NCBI GenBank assembly: GCA_025359425.1
Contig: JANYGC010000100.1
Location: 81,365 to 145,364, forward strand
Direction: 5' to 3'
Origin: Sphingomonadaceae bacterium
GTDB taxonomy: Bacteria; Pseudomonadota; Alphaproteobacteria; Sphingomonadales; Sphingomonadaceae
Length of the DNA: 64,000 bases
In this document: positions 20,348 through 28,757 of the stretch, piece by piece
Position numbering within the stretch: the first letter of the stretch is position 1
Layout of the letters: the number at the start of each line of letters is the position of its first letter
The notes under the pieces: generated by a model
Told to the model about the DNA's origin: nothing
Database searches by the model: none
Seen by the model: the letters and a program-made list of their open reading frames with translations, nothing else
Position numbers and translations under genes: made by a program

Positions 20348-22315
20348 TCAGGGTTCGGCGATGGTGAAGCCGGCGGGGATCGGATCGAGCGCGGCCTGCA
20401 AGGCAGCGATCGCCGCCGGGTCGCCCTCGACGACGAGTCCGGCGGCCTGCAGCTGAGCTAAGGGCAGTTTGAGGAACAACAACCCCAGGATGAGCCGCCG
20501 CGGCCCTTTTATCGTCACGGCGGGGTTGGCGCTCGGCGAACCGACCCGGGCGATCAGGACCGACTTCCCCGCATCTATGCCGGCGGTTTCGCTGCGGTCG
20601 GTCAAAACCAGGTTGATCGCCAGCGAAGCAGGCATTTTCCCCGGATCGTAGCGCGTCGCCATCGAATCCAGCAGCAGCTGGGTCGGTACCGCAGCGATCA
20701 TGTCCTGGCTTTGCGTGGTTGGTCCGCTGAGCTTGTAGCCCTGCCGCAGGTCGCGCGCGGCGGAGAGGAACTGGTTGCGCCAGATTCCGCTCTCGGCCTG
20801 ATAGCCTTGCTGTTCGTAGCTGTCTGCCAGCAGCGCGCGCGCGGTCTGATTGGCGGGATCGGCGAACACCAGCTGGTTGAGCAGGTCGGACGACCAACGA
20901 TAATCGCCTGCCGCCATCGCCTTGCGCGCGAACGCCAGAACTTTGCTCGCGCCGCCGATCGCTGCGACATACTTGCGGGCGCGCACGGCCGGTGGCCATG
21001 GGTTGAGATTGGCCGGGACCGCGTCGTACCAGCCGAGATAGAACTGATAGACCGCCTTCGAGTTGTGGCTGTAGGTCCCGTAATAGCCGTGGTTGAACCA
21101 CTGGCCGGACAGTTCGGGCGGCTGGACCACGTCTTCGGCGATTTCGACCATGGTCTCGCCCTGGTTCATCCGCCGGACGGTCTGGTCGTGCAGATAGCGG
21201 TAATTGTCGCGCTGGCTGGCGAGCATCGCGGCGACCTCGCCCTGACCAAAGCGCGGCCAGCAATGACTTGAGATGACCACGTCCGAACGGCCGCCATAGA
21301 GCCCCAGTGCTTCATCGAGATAGCCCGCCCAGGCATGGGTATCGCGGACCTTGGCGCCGCGCGGGGTGAGGATGTTGTGGAGCGAGCAGGTCGACATTTC
21401 GGCCGACAGGAACACCCGCGACGGGACCACATAGAGGTTGAGCTCGCTGGGTGCCTCGCTGCCTGAAACCATCTGGAATTCGAGCGCGATGCCATCGACA
21501 GTGCGGGTTTCGCCGGTCTTGCTGACGGTATCGGTTGGCGCGATCAGCGTGATTTCGCCGGCGGCTACAGCCATGCCGATCCCGCTGCCCATCTGGGCTT
21601 GTGCGCCCGGGGTCAGCCCCGCGCCGAACTGGTAATTGGCGCGGCGGCCCATCGCCGGGCCGGCCATGACGTTTTCGGAAGCAGTCTCTTCGAGGAACCG
21701 GGCCGGGGCGATGATCGCCACTTTGCCAGCAGTGACGTCCGCTTCGATGACGATTCCGCGCACCCCGCCGAAGTGATCGGCATGACTGTGACTGTAGATC
21801 ACCGCGACGACGGGCCGTGCGCCGAGCTGCTGATTGACCAGCTCGAGCGCGGCGGCGGCGGTCTCGCGGTTGGTCAACGGGTCGATCACGATCCAGCCGG
21901 TCTTGCCCGCGATGATTGTCATGTTCGAGACATCGAACCCGCGCACTTGCCAGATGCCGTCGCTGACCTTGAACAGGCCGTTGGCTTTGAGCAGGCCCAT
22001 CTCGCGCCACAGCGAGGGATTGACGGTGGCGGGGGCGGGGCCGCTCACCCACTGGTAAGCCGCAGCGTTCCACACCGGTTTGCCCGCTGCATTCTTGATC
22101 ACCGGGTCGGGTCGGGTCGCGATGAAGCCGCGCTGGGCAAAGTCGGCGTCGCGGCCGTCCTCGGCGGGGAGGCTTTTGGCGAAGGTCTGCTGGGCGGCCA
22201 CCGTCGCGGCGCTGGCGGGCTTGGGCGATGTGTCGGGTCCCGGGGCAGCGGCGCTGAGCATGGTGGCCGAGAGCAACAGCGGCAGGGCACTGGTCCGCGC
22301 GAAAAATGTGATCAT
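20348..22315 (-). CDS. periplasmic alkylsulfatase, SdsA1-like MBL-fold enzyme
   Basis: Cuts primary or secondary alkyl sulfates such as SDS to alcohol and sulfate. It has 655 residues, the same size as Pseudomonas SdsA1. A signal peptide (about 1-23) precedes a metallo-beta-lactamase domain with H176-S-H178-A-D180-H181. The middle dimerisation domain and C-terminal SCP2-like domain (from about 530) complete the family layout. GGGGAGGACT seven nt upstream sets the ATG at 22315; the frame continues upstream without similarity. It is followed closely by an aldo/keto reductase that might act on the released alcohol or aldehyde; that link is inference. Confidence 0.93.
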   Translation of the reverse strand: MITFFARTSALPLLLSATMLSAAAPGPDTSPKPASAATVAAQQTFAKSLPAEDGRDADFAQRGFIATRPDPVIKNAAGKPVWNAAAYQWVSGPAPATVNPSLWREMGLLKANGLFKVSDGIWQVRGFDVSNMTIIAGKTGWIVIDPLTNRETAAAALELVNQQLGARPVVAVIYSHSHADHFGGVRGIVIEADVTAGKVAIIAPARFLEETASENVMAGPAMGRRANYQFGAGLTPGAQAQMGSGIGMAVAAGEITLIAPTDTVSKTGETRTVDGIALEFQMVSGSEAPSELNLYVVPSRVFLSAEMSTCSLHNILTPRGAKVRDTHAWAGYLDEALGLYGGRSDVVISSHCWPRFGQGEVAAMLASQRDNYRYLHDQTVRRMNQGETMVEIAEDVVQPPELSGQWFNHGYYGTYSHNSKAVYQFYLGWYDAVPANLNPWPPAVRARKYVAAIGGASKVLAFARKAMAAGDYRWSSDLLNQLVFADPANQTARALLADSYEQQGYQAESGIWRNQFLSAARDLRQGYKLSGPTTQSQDMIAAVPTQLLLDSMATRYDPGKMPASLAINLVLTDRSETAGIDAGKSVLIARVGSPSANPAVTIKGPRRLILGLLFLKLPLAQLQAAGLVVEGDPAAIAALQAALDPIPAGFTIAEP

Positions 22316-22424
22316 TGCAATAGTCCTCCCCGCCAGCAGGTTGCGCCGCGCCGCGCAGGGACGCAAGACCAGTCTGCAGGTCCGGGGCTGGTCTGCGGGG
22401 GCAGGAGTGTCTAATCACGCCCGC

Positions 22425-22958
22425 GTGACCTCCGCACCGATCCACGCCCCGTTCATCGTTACCGCCGAGCTGCCGGGCGAGGTGTTCGCCTGGGCCAACG
22501 CCTTGCGCACCGCGCACTTCCCGCCCGAGCGCAACCATCTGGCGGCGCACGTTACGCTGTTTCACTCGTTCGCGCCGTCGCTGCGGGAGGAATTGCCGCG
22601 CGAACTGGCGCGGTTGGCCGGCGACTATGCGCCGCCCGAAGCGCAACTCGACGGACTGATGGACCTGGGCGGCGGCACCGCGATTTCATTGCGCAGCGCG
22701 GACCTGCTGGCGATCCGCGACGAGATCGCCGAGCGGTTCTACGCCATGCTCACCGCGCAGGATCGCGGCGGCAAGCGGCTCCATATTACCGTGCAAAACA
22801 AGGTCGAGCGCAAAGTCGCGCAGGCCTTGCAAGCCGAGCTTGGGCCCTTGCTCGAACCACGCCCGTTTCGCTTCACCGGATTGGGGCTGCACCGCTATCT
22901 TGGGCCGGACTGGGAGCAGGTCGGGGTGTGGAAATTCCGCCGGGCCAAGGGTGCTTGA
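22425..22958 (+). CDS. 2'-5' RNA ligase-like 2H phosphoesterase
   Basis: A 177-residue 2H-superfamily protein with two HxTx motifs: HVTLF and HITVQ. Such proteins open or hydrolyse cyclic phosphates on RNA ends or nucleotides. The GTG at 22425 is chosen because PIHAPFIVTAELP is the family start. The open frame runs upstream to 22080, antisense to the alkylsulfatase. It is divergent from the alkylsulfatase with 109 nt between the starts. The substrate is unknown. Confidence 0.87.
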   Translation: MTSAPIHAPFIVTAELPGEVFAWANALRTAHFPPERNHLAAHVTLFHSFAPSLREELPRELARLAGDYAPPEAQLDGLMDLGGGTAISLRSADLLAIRDEIAERFYAMLTAQDRGGKRLHITVQNKVERKVAQALQAELGPLLEPRPFRFTGLGLHRYLGPDWEQVGVWKFRRAKGA

Positions 22959-23024
22959 CCACGCCCAAGGCGCACCCTATGTGCGCCGCCTGTCCTTGGC
23001 GATGCCGCGGCAGCAGCCTGGTAT

Positions 23025-23101
23025 GGCGGAGTAGCTCAGCTGGTTAGAGCAGCGGAATCATAATCCGCGTGTCGGGGGTTCGAGTCCCTCCTCCGCTACC
23101 A
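23025..23101 (+). tRNA. tRNA-Met (CAT anticodon)
   Basis: A 77-nt cloverleaf including an encoded CCA. The acceptor arms are GGCGGAG and CTCCGCT (first pair G-U). The D arm is GCTCAGCTGGTTAGAGC. The anticodon stem GCGGA/TCCGC encloses loop ATCATAA with anticodon CAT. The T arm GGGGG-TTCGAGT-CCCTC follows. The sequence fits elongator Met. tRNA-Ile2, which reads AUA after lysidine modification, has the same anticodon and is the alternative. Confidence 0.96.
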
Positions 23102-23531
23102 TATTTTTCAATAACTTAACTACCACTACACGCGACGCGGATCGCGTAGTTGGGAGAAGAGTTGGGAATTTCCTCGAACTTTAGTCCTTCGTGCTGGCAG
23201 AACACAGCAGAAACGTTCAGCACGCTCCGTCCCACCAATGGGTCCCCTAAGTCCGGTCAAACATACTGGCTTTAGACGTGGCAATTCTCAACGCTTGGTG
23301 GCTCCAATTCTGTTGGTCTGACATTGCGACCAAAAATTTAATGCCCGCTCGTCAACCGGCCTCATGGGACTGGTTTGTTGCAGACTTAGACATGGTTCGT
23401 CCGCTTCGTCGGACGATCCGGAACGGCGGCTTTAGGAAACCCTGATGGGAGAGCGGACATTCTTGGCAGACCGGCGCGTTCGGGCAGGTCCGTGTCCTTC
23501 TCGACTCGCTCTAATACTGACCGCAGTCAGT
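23102..23531. other. gene-free stretch downstream of the tRNA
   Basis: 430 nt with lower GC than the surroundings and no supported gene. It begins at the tRNA 3' end, a standard integration point for islands. I found no second copy of the tRNA 3' end and no integrase remnant I can defend. A small palindrome ACTGAC-CGCA-GTCAGT (23516-23531) sits at the 3' end of the next gene and could be a weak terminator for it. Confidence 0.6.
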
Positions 23532-24308
23532 TCATGCCCGTGCCTGACCGGGCAGCGCCGGGGTCGATGGTCCTAACGGTGGTGCGGTCAATGACCCGGT
23601 CGCTGCATCAAGCTCGCCGTCGGTATAGTCGGCCGACCCGGTATTGATGGCGGCGATGGCCTTTTGATAGGCCCGGTTCGGGATCGGCAGCGCTTCACCC
23701 TGGACCGAGGCGATCTCGTCGGTGAACTCGGTGAGTTTCGTGCGAAGCGCGACCGCGTCCAACGCCATCATATCGATCTGGACAAACTGGCGGAGCGTCC
23801 GGCGCAGCCTCGAATAAGCAACCCCAGCCTTCTGGTGCTGCGCGGCGCGTTCCGACGGGTTGAGGAACGTCATCAGCGCTGTCAGTGCAGCACCAATCAG
23901 CGCGAGGATGCCAGCCACCACTGCTGGTGCCGAGGCAAAGATCGTCGCGCCGGCAGCCGCACCGATCAGCGCGGCCGGTAGCCTGACTTTGCTCCATGCA
24001 CCGTTGCTGGCTCTTCCCTCGTTCATAGCACGAACAATCTGGGCGAATTGCTCGGCCACGGCTCCCGTCAATTGCGCCCCGCTCAAGATGCGGCGTTGCG
24101 AAAGGGGAAGGTGATCGACCCGATTGCTGTCGAGGTAGACGTCCGGCTTCACTCCGTTGTCGGCTAAACGTGCGAGTATCATTTCCAGCGCGGGGCGGTA
24201 GTCGCGATTGCGCGAAGTGCCGCTGCGGCTGTGCAATACGACGGCGTTAGCCTCTATATCGACGCGGGCGTCGAACGCGTTTCCATCGTTGCTGCGGATT
24301 GTAACCAT
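23532..24308 (-). CDS. McrA-type N-terminal domain fused to a SLATT two-TM effector domain
   Basis: A 258-residue protein. Residues 1-75 (VVLHSRSGTSRNRDYRPALE, DVYLDSNRVDHLPLSQRRIL) resemble the N-terminal head domain placed before McrA-type HNH endonucleases that recognise modified DNA. Residues 105-222 match a SLATT domain: two membrane helices (108-127, 128-149), then TFLNPSERAAQHQKAGVAYS and a long amphipathic helix. SLATT domains act as membrane-disrupting effectors in nucleotide-signal and other conflict systems. The C-terminal 20 residues are proline-rich and disordered. No nuclease motif is present. It stands alone, next to a tRNA, flanked by about 430 nt gene-free on both sides. The likely role is phage defence by membrane damage after sensing; this is inference. 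The domain assignments were made by eye. Confidence 0.8.
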   Translation of the reverse strand: MVTIRSNDGNAFDARVDIEANAVVLHSRSGTSRNRDYRPALEMILARLADNGVKPDVYLDSNRVDHLPLSQRRILSGAQLTGAVAEQFAQIVRAMNEGRASNGAWSKVRLPAALIGAAAGATIFASAPAVVAGILALIGAALTALMTFLNPSERAAQHQKAGVAYSRLRRTLRQFVQIDMMALDAVALRTKLTEFTDEIASVQGEALPIPNRAYQKAIAAINTGSADYTDGELDAATGSLTAPPLGPSTPALPGQARA

Positions 24309-24742
24309 CGACCAGGAGTTTCAATGGGAAGAGGTGTTTGAGTCAACGGGCAACTACATTGCGGCGCGGCGGGCGCCGCGCGGCTGTCAATGGTTCGAAA
24401 ACACGTGTGCCGCGAGTTCGCTGTCTGTCCGCTTACTCAGCGGGTCAACCCAGGAGCTGACGGTCGACTTTCGGCCCAGGAGTCGCCGTAATTGGCCGTG
24501 TGTACGAACGGCCGGTTTCGACGGCCAAGCGAGGCATCGTGAATGTCGCATGCCGATCGAAACCAGGATTCCGCTCCGGTGTTTTGTCGAGGCCGGCGCT
24601 GACCTTCGGTCGGTTGGCTCGCCGCTGCGCATTACCGCCAGCAAGGGTTTTGTTTTCACGTTAAGAAACGTACGACTCGAGGCGGCCGGCATAACCTATC
24701 CCTGTCCGACCAGAGCACGCTAACCCACCAAGGAGGAACCCT
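24309..24742. other. gene-free stretch between the SLATT gene and the sugar transporter gene
   Basis: 434 nt. ORFs of 171 and 101 codons exist on the two strands but neither has recognisable domains or typical codon use. A perfect GCGCGGC-GGGC-GCCGCGC hairpin (24364-24381) lacks a T tract. The right end carries AAGGAGG for the next gene. Promoters for both flanking genes must be here but none is clear. Confidence 0.5.
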
Positions 24743-26047
24743 ATGGCCCTAGCCCCGGCAGCGCCCGCAGGCACAGACCCATCGCAGCAGGCAAATAACG
24801 CGGGACACACCGATGCGCCCGAGCTGCGGCTTTTCGTGATGGCTTTGTTTTTCATCTTTGGTGGGATCACCAGCCTTAATGACGTGATCATCCCCAAGCT
24901 CAAGGAGTTGTTCACGCTCAACTACACTCAGGCCATGCTGGTGCAGTTCTGCTTTTTCACCGCTTATCTGGTGATCGGGCTGCCGGGCGCGGCGCTGGTC
25001 AAGCGGATCGGCTACATGCGCGGCGCGACGGCCGGGCTGCTGACGATGATGGCCGGTTGCCTGCTGTTCATTCCGGCTTCGCAAACGGCGAGCTATCCTC
25101 TGTTCCTGTTCGCGCTGTTCGTGCTAGCGAGCGGCGTGGTGATCGTTCAGGTCGTTTCGAACCCGCTCATCAGCCTGCTTGGACCGGCGCGCACCGTCCA
25201 CAGCCGACTGACCTTCGCGCAGGCCTTCAACAGCCTTGGCACGACGATCTTCCCGATCGTCGGTGCCGGACTTATCCTCGGCGGCCTGGCCGGGCTCAGT
25301 GCCGCCCAGCTTTCCGGCCCGGCGCTCGATGCCTATCGTACCGCCGAGACCCAGACGATCGTGAAAACCTATCTCGGGCTCGCCGTCGCGCTGGCAGTGG
25401 TGGCAGGCGTGGTCTGGCTCAACCGCAACCGGCTTAAGGGCGAACGCCACGAAGGGGGCTCGATCCTCCTCAGCTTCGATCTGCTGCGGCGGACCCGCTT
25501 CGGCTTCGGGGCACTGTGCATTTTTCTTTATGTCGGCGCCGAAGTCGCGATCGGCTCGCTGATTGTCAACTACCTGCAGCAGTCGCAGGTGATGGGCCTG
25601 ACGCAGGAAGCAGCGGGCAAGATGATCTTCTTTTATTGGCTTGGCGCCATGGTCGGGCGGTTCATCGGCTCGGCCGTTCTGCGGGTTCTCAGCCCGGGCA
25701 AGGTGCTCGCCGCCGTCGCTACTGGCGCGATCTTGCTGCTGCTGGTCTCGACCCACACCACCGGCACGCTCTCGGGCTATAGCTTGCTCGCGATCGGCTT
25801 GATGAACTCGATCATGTTCCCGACGATCTTCAGCCTTGCCTGTGAGAAGCTCGACGCGCGCGCTTCGGATGGATCGGGCTTGATCAACATCGCCATATTT
25901 GGCGGTGCGGTCGTGCCGCTGCTGACGGGCTTCATCGCCGACAGCAGTGGCAGTCTGGCCATAGCGCTGATCATTCCCGCCTTGTGCTATGCGGTTATCA
26001 TGGCGTTTGGCATTTATGCGCGGCGTCCCGCTGAAGGTTCTGCCTAA
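24743..26047 (+). CDS. sugar MFS transporter, FucP/GluP type
   Basis: A 434-residue proton/sugar symporter with 12 membrane segments. The start LFVMALFFIFGGITSLNDVIIPKLKE, split here for length, carries the family pattern FFIFGGITSLNDVI. The loop VVSNPLISLLGP and FAQAFNSLGTTIFP are also characteristic. Relatives carry L-fucose, glucose or galactose. An ideal AAGGAGG lies before the ATG. Remnants of oxidoreductase genes follow, so it may be the last intact member of a former sugar cluster. Substrate choice among these hexoses is not clear. Confidence 0.93.
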   Translation: MALAPAAPAGTDPSQQANNAGHTDAPELRLFVMALFFIFGGITSLNDVIIPKLKELFTLNYTQAMLVQFCFFTAYLVIGLPGAALVKRIGYMRGATAGLLTMMAGCLLFIPASQTASYPLFLFALFVLASGVVIVQVVSNPLISLLGPARTVHSRLTFAQAFNSLGTTIFPIVGAGLILGGLAGLSAAQLSGPALDAYRTAETQTIVKTYLGLAVALAVVAGVVWLNRNRLKGERHEGGSILLSFDLLRRTRFGFGALCIFLYVGAEVAIGSLIVNYLQQSQVMGLTQEAAGKMIFFYWLGAMVGRFIGSAVLRVLSPGKVLAAVATGAILLLLVSTHTTGTLSGYSLLAIGLMNSIMFPTIFSLACEKLDARASDGSGLINIAIFGGAVVPLLTGFIADSSGSLAIALIIPALCYAVIMAFGIYARRPAEGSA

Positions 26048-26083
26048 CCAGCGGAGCGGCCAACGGGACAAGGCTTGGAGAAA

Positions 26084-26339
26084 ATGACGACCAGCACGAT
26101 CCCAATCGGGCGATCGGCGTGGGTCCGGATTGGCTGCCTGGCGATAGGCGCCGCCCATTTGATCGAGCGCGCCGTTAAGGAAGGCGGCAAATCGATCTGA
26201 TCGAGGTGTTCCTCGGCTGCAAGGCCGGGGTCACGGCACGCCAGACGAAGTCGCGGCGGGCGCGGTCTATCTGGGCAGCGACGAACCAAAGTTCACCACC
26301 GGCACCGAATTCCTCATCGAGGGGGGTGCGTCACTCTAG
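26084..26339 (+). pseudogene. fragments of oxidoreductase genes, including an SDR C-terminus
   Basis: Between the sugar transporter and the quinone oxidoreductase lie two overlapping pieces. 26084-26200 is a 38-codon ORF after a TTGGAG element, starting MTTSTIPIGRS like an aldo/keto reductase, and ending without a known fold. In another frame, 26205-26339 ends [16 protein letters not shown], then [15 protein letters not shown] and a stop. This is the C-terminus of a short-chain dehydrogenase. The rest of both genes is missing. I read this as deletion debris from a sugar dehydrogenase cluster served by the adjacent transporter. About 45-60 nt on either side hold nothing visible. Confidence 0.65.
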
Positions 26340-26397
26340 ATCGGGCTTGCCAGCCGCTGGCGATGCACGGCAGAGTGGGCGGCCAAGGAGCATCCCC

Positions 26398-27375
26398 ATG
26401 AAAGCCATCCGCGCCGAATTTACCCGCACCGGCGGTCCCGAAGTCATCGAGATGCGCGAGGTTACGGTGCTCGCGCCCGGGCCCGGCGAGGTCACGGTGG
26501 TCCAGTCGGCGGTCGGACTCAACTACATCGACACCTATCACCGGGGCGGCGTCTACCAGGTCAAACTGCCAAGCGGGCTCGGGCTGGAAGCAGCCGGGAC
26601 AGTCGCGGCGTTGGGTGAAGGGGTGAGCGGGATCAAGGAGGGCGACCGCGTGGCCACTTTCGGCCCGGCGCTGGGGGCCTATGCCAGCGCGCGCAATGTG
26701 CCGGCGGCAAGCCTGTTTGTGTTGCCAGATAATATCGACGAACGCACTGCGGCGGCGGCGTTGCTCAAGGCGGCAACCACTGAGGCGCTGGTCGAGCGCT
26801 GCGCCAGGGTTGAGGATGGATGGCCGGTGCTGGTTCATGCCGCAGCGGGCGGGGTGGGGTTGCTGCTGGTTCAGTGGCTCAAGTCAAAAGGCGCGATGGT
26901 GATCGGGACGGTCAGCACTGCCGCCAAGGCCGATGCGGCGCGCGCCGCCGGGGCCGACCATGTGATCCGCTACGACAGCGAACCGGTCGCGCCGATGGTG
27001 CGTGAGTTGACCGGCGGCGAAGGCGTGCGGGTGGTGTTCGACGGGGTCGGCATGGCGACCTGGGAGGCCAGCCTCGATTCGGCTGCGCGGCGCGGGCTGA
27101 TCGTCAGCTACGGCAATGCGGACGCGCCGGTGACCGGGATCGGGCTCGGTGTGCTCGCAGCCAAAGGCTCGCTGTTCTGCACCCGCCCGACGCTGTTCGA
27201 TTACTATGCCAAGCCCGCCGAGCGCGCAGCGGGCGCGGCGCTGGTGTGGGACATGATTGGCTCGGGCAAGATCAAGGTGACAGTCGGCCAGACCTGGCCG
27301 CTGGAGCAGGCCGCCGACGCGCACCGTGCTTTGGAAGCGCGCGAGACGACCGGATCGACGCTGCTGATCCCGTAA
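26398..27375 (+). CDS. NADPH:quinone oxidoreductase, zeta-crystallin family
   Basis: A 325-residue medium-chain dehydrogenase/reductase without zinc ligands. The N-terminal catalytic fold has GLNYIDTYHRGGVYQVKLPS. The Rossmann fold has the motif HAAAGGVGLLLVQWLKSKGA. It is like E. coli Qor, which reduces quinones with NADPH. AGGAG seven nt before the ATG at 26398 fixes the start; the frame continues upstream through the gene debris. The 3' end is 17 nt from the convergent DUF1330 gene. Confidence 0.93.
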   Translation: MKAIRAEFTRTGGPEVIEMREVTVLAPGPGEVTVVQSAVGLNYIDTYHRGGVYQVKLPSGLGLEAAGTVAALGEGVSGIKEGDRVATFGPALGAYASARNVPAASLFVLPDNIDERTAAAALLKAATTEALVERCARVEDGWPVLVHAAAGGVGLLLVQWLKSKGAMVIGTVSTAAKADAARAAGADHVIRYDSEPVAPMVRELTGGEGVRVVFDGVGMATWEASLDSAARRGLIVSYGNADAPVTGIGLGVLAAKGSLFCTRPTLFDYYAKPAERAAGAALVWDMIGSGKIKVTVGQTWPLEQAADAHRALEARETTGSTLLIP

Positions 27376-27392
27376 CTAACTGCGGCACGTCA

Positions 27393-27914
27393 TCAGCGTC
27401 TGGCCGCCGGGCGCTGCGGCACGAGCTTGGCATCGAACGCGGCGCTGTAGGTGTTGTCGCCGACTTTGCCGACCATATCCGCGCGGAGCGCCGCTTCGGG
27501 GTAGATCGCCACCGACAAGTCAGCTGCTGCGGGGTCGGATCGCAGCGCCTTGAGTTCACCCTGATACACCTGGCTATTCCAGAACGCCAAAGCATTGGCG
27601 CGGCAGGGGAAGCGGACGATCGTGGTGACTTGCGCGCCGCCCTCGAGCAGATCGGCCGGGCGTTCTGCGGTCAATTCGTACCCGCCGAGTTGCCGATACA
27701 GCCCGCTTGCTGCCACTGCGCGTGAATAGGCCTGCATCCGCGCGGCATCGCGCGCCGGGCCAGAGGCTACCAGCAGCACCGGTTCGTCGCAGGTGTCATC
27801 CATGGGTGCGGCGGCGCGTGGCGCCGCCAGCGGCTTGGCCGGGGTGATCGCGGCATCGACTGCCGGGGCTCCGGCTTGAGCCGAGAATGCCAGCCAAAGG
27901 GCCAAACCGATCAT
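27393..27914 (-). CDS. exported DUF1330-like protein
   Basis: A 173-residue protein with a short signal peptide (about 1-16, IGLALWLAFSAQAG). The middle matches the DUF1330 ferredoxin-like fold: ARMQAYSRAVAASGLYRQLGG, split as AYSRAV...YRQLGGYEL, then VTTIVRFPCRANALAFWNS and VYQGELKALR. Function is unknown. AGGAGA before the ATG at 27914 supports the start. Most DUF1330 proteins are cytosolic and about 95 residues, so a signal peptide and extra C-terminus are unusual. Divergent from the phosphatase gene. Confidence 0.8.
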   Translation of the reverse strand: MIGLALWLAFSAQAGAPAVDAAITPAKPLAAPRAAAPMDDTCDEPVLLVASGPARDAARMQAYSRAVAASGLYRQLGGYELTAERPADLLEGGAQVTTIVRFPCRANALAFWNSQVYQGELKALRSDPAAADLSVAIYPEAALRADMVGKVGDNTYSAAFDAKLVPQRPAARR

Positions 27915-27980
27915 GAAACTATCTCCTGCGTCGTGGCCGGCGTTCTTGCACTGGGCTGCGCATCCTGCCAAGCGGCGCGC

Positions 27981-28757
27981 ATGCAAACCCGTGTCCTGAA
28001 ACTCGCTGGCGTCCACAACTTCCGTGACTATGGCGGCTATGCTGCGGCCGATGGTGCCAGAATCAAGCCCGGCTTGCTGTGGCGCTCCGCTCAGCACGGC
28101 GAGGCGAGCGACCAGGACCTCGCCGATATGCAGGCGCTGGGGATCAAGACCGTGGTCGACTTGCGCGGGCCGAGCGAGCGCGAGGCGACCCCATGCCGCC
28201 GCCATCCCGATTTCGCTGCAGAAGTCCTGTTCCATCCCGATGAGACCGCCGGACTGGCGCTGCACACCGAAGCCGCCGACGGGGTCATGACGGCCGCCGA
28301 AGCGCGGGCAGCGATGCAACGGCTCTACGAAGGCATCCCTTTCCGCGAGAACCTGTCATTCATGTTGCGGCAGTATTTCGAAGTGCTGCGCCGGGCAGAA
28401 GGACCCAGCCTGGTCCATTGCGTGGCGGGCAAGGATCGCACTGGATTTGCCGTCGCGCTGGCGCAGCACGTGCTCGGTGTCTCGCGCGATGACATTCTGG
28501 CCGACTATGTGCTGACCAATCAGGCGGGCAATATCGAAGCGCGGATCGCCGCTGGTGCAACGCAAATTCGCGCCCGCCACGGCTCGATCAGCGACGATAC
28601 CATCCGCACCCTGATGGGGGTTGAGGCCGACTACATCGTTACCGCATTTGACCGTGCTGCCGAACGGTACGGCAGCCTCGATAGCTATCTGGCTGGGGCG
28701 CTGGGGGTGGATGCGGCCGTGCGCGACGATCTGCGCCGCGCTTACCTCGAGCCTTAG
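27981..28757 (+). CDS. tyrosine-protein phosphatase, DSP-like
   Basis: A 258-residue phosphatase with the P-loop HCVAGKDRTG (nucleophile C147, R153) and the general-acid region near VVDLRGPSERE. The start GVHNFRDYGGYA is that of the bacterial PTP family related to Mycobacterium PtpB/IphP. The ATG at 27981 has no clear ribosome binding site. The frame is open upstream to 27876, and a GTG start there would give a hydrophobic leader with a lipobox-like LALGCAS, so an exported form is possible. The 3' end overlaps the hydrolase gene by 4 nt (TTAG). Confidence 0.88.
   Translation: MQTRVLKLAGVHNFRDYGGYAAADGARIKPGLLWRSAQHGEASDQDLADMQALGIKTVVDLRGPSEREATPCRRHPDFAAEVLFHPDETAGLALHTEAADGVMTAAEARAAMQRLYEGIPFRENLSFMLRQYFEVLRRAEGPSLVHCVAGKDRTGFAVALAQHVLGVSRDDILADYVLTNQAGNIEARIAAGATQIRARHGSISDDTIRTLMGVEADYIVTAFDRAAERYGSLDSYLAGALGVDAAVRDDLRRAYLEP

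Noticed and set aside
23102..23531. Remnant of a tyrosine integrase after the tRNA
   Set aside because: No catalytic motif or attachment repeat could be read in any frame.
24364..24381. GCGCGGC-GGGC-GCCGCGC hairpin as a terminator
   Set aside because: No T tract and no gene ends just before it on either strand.
24387..24692. A 101-codon ORF on the minus strand in the gap before the sugar transporter
   Set aside because: Ser/Arg/Lys-rich with no domain, no ribosome binding site, and a look typical of spurious intergenic ORFs.
24208..24723. A 171-codon ORF on the plus strand overlapping the SLATT gene start
   Set aside because: Antisense to the SLATT gene at its beginning and without any recognisable fold.
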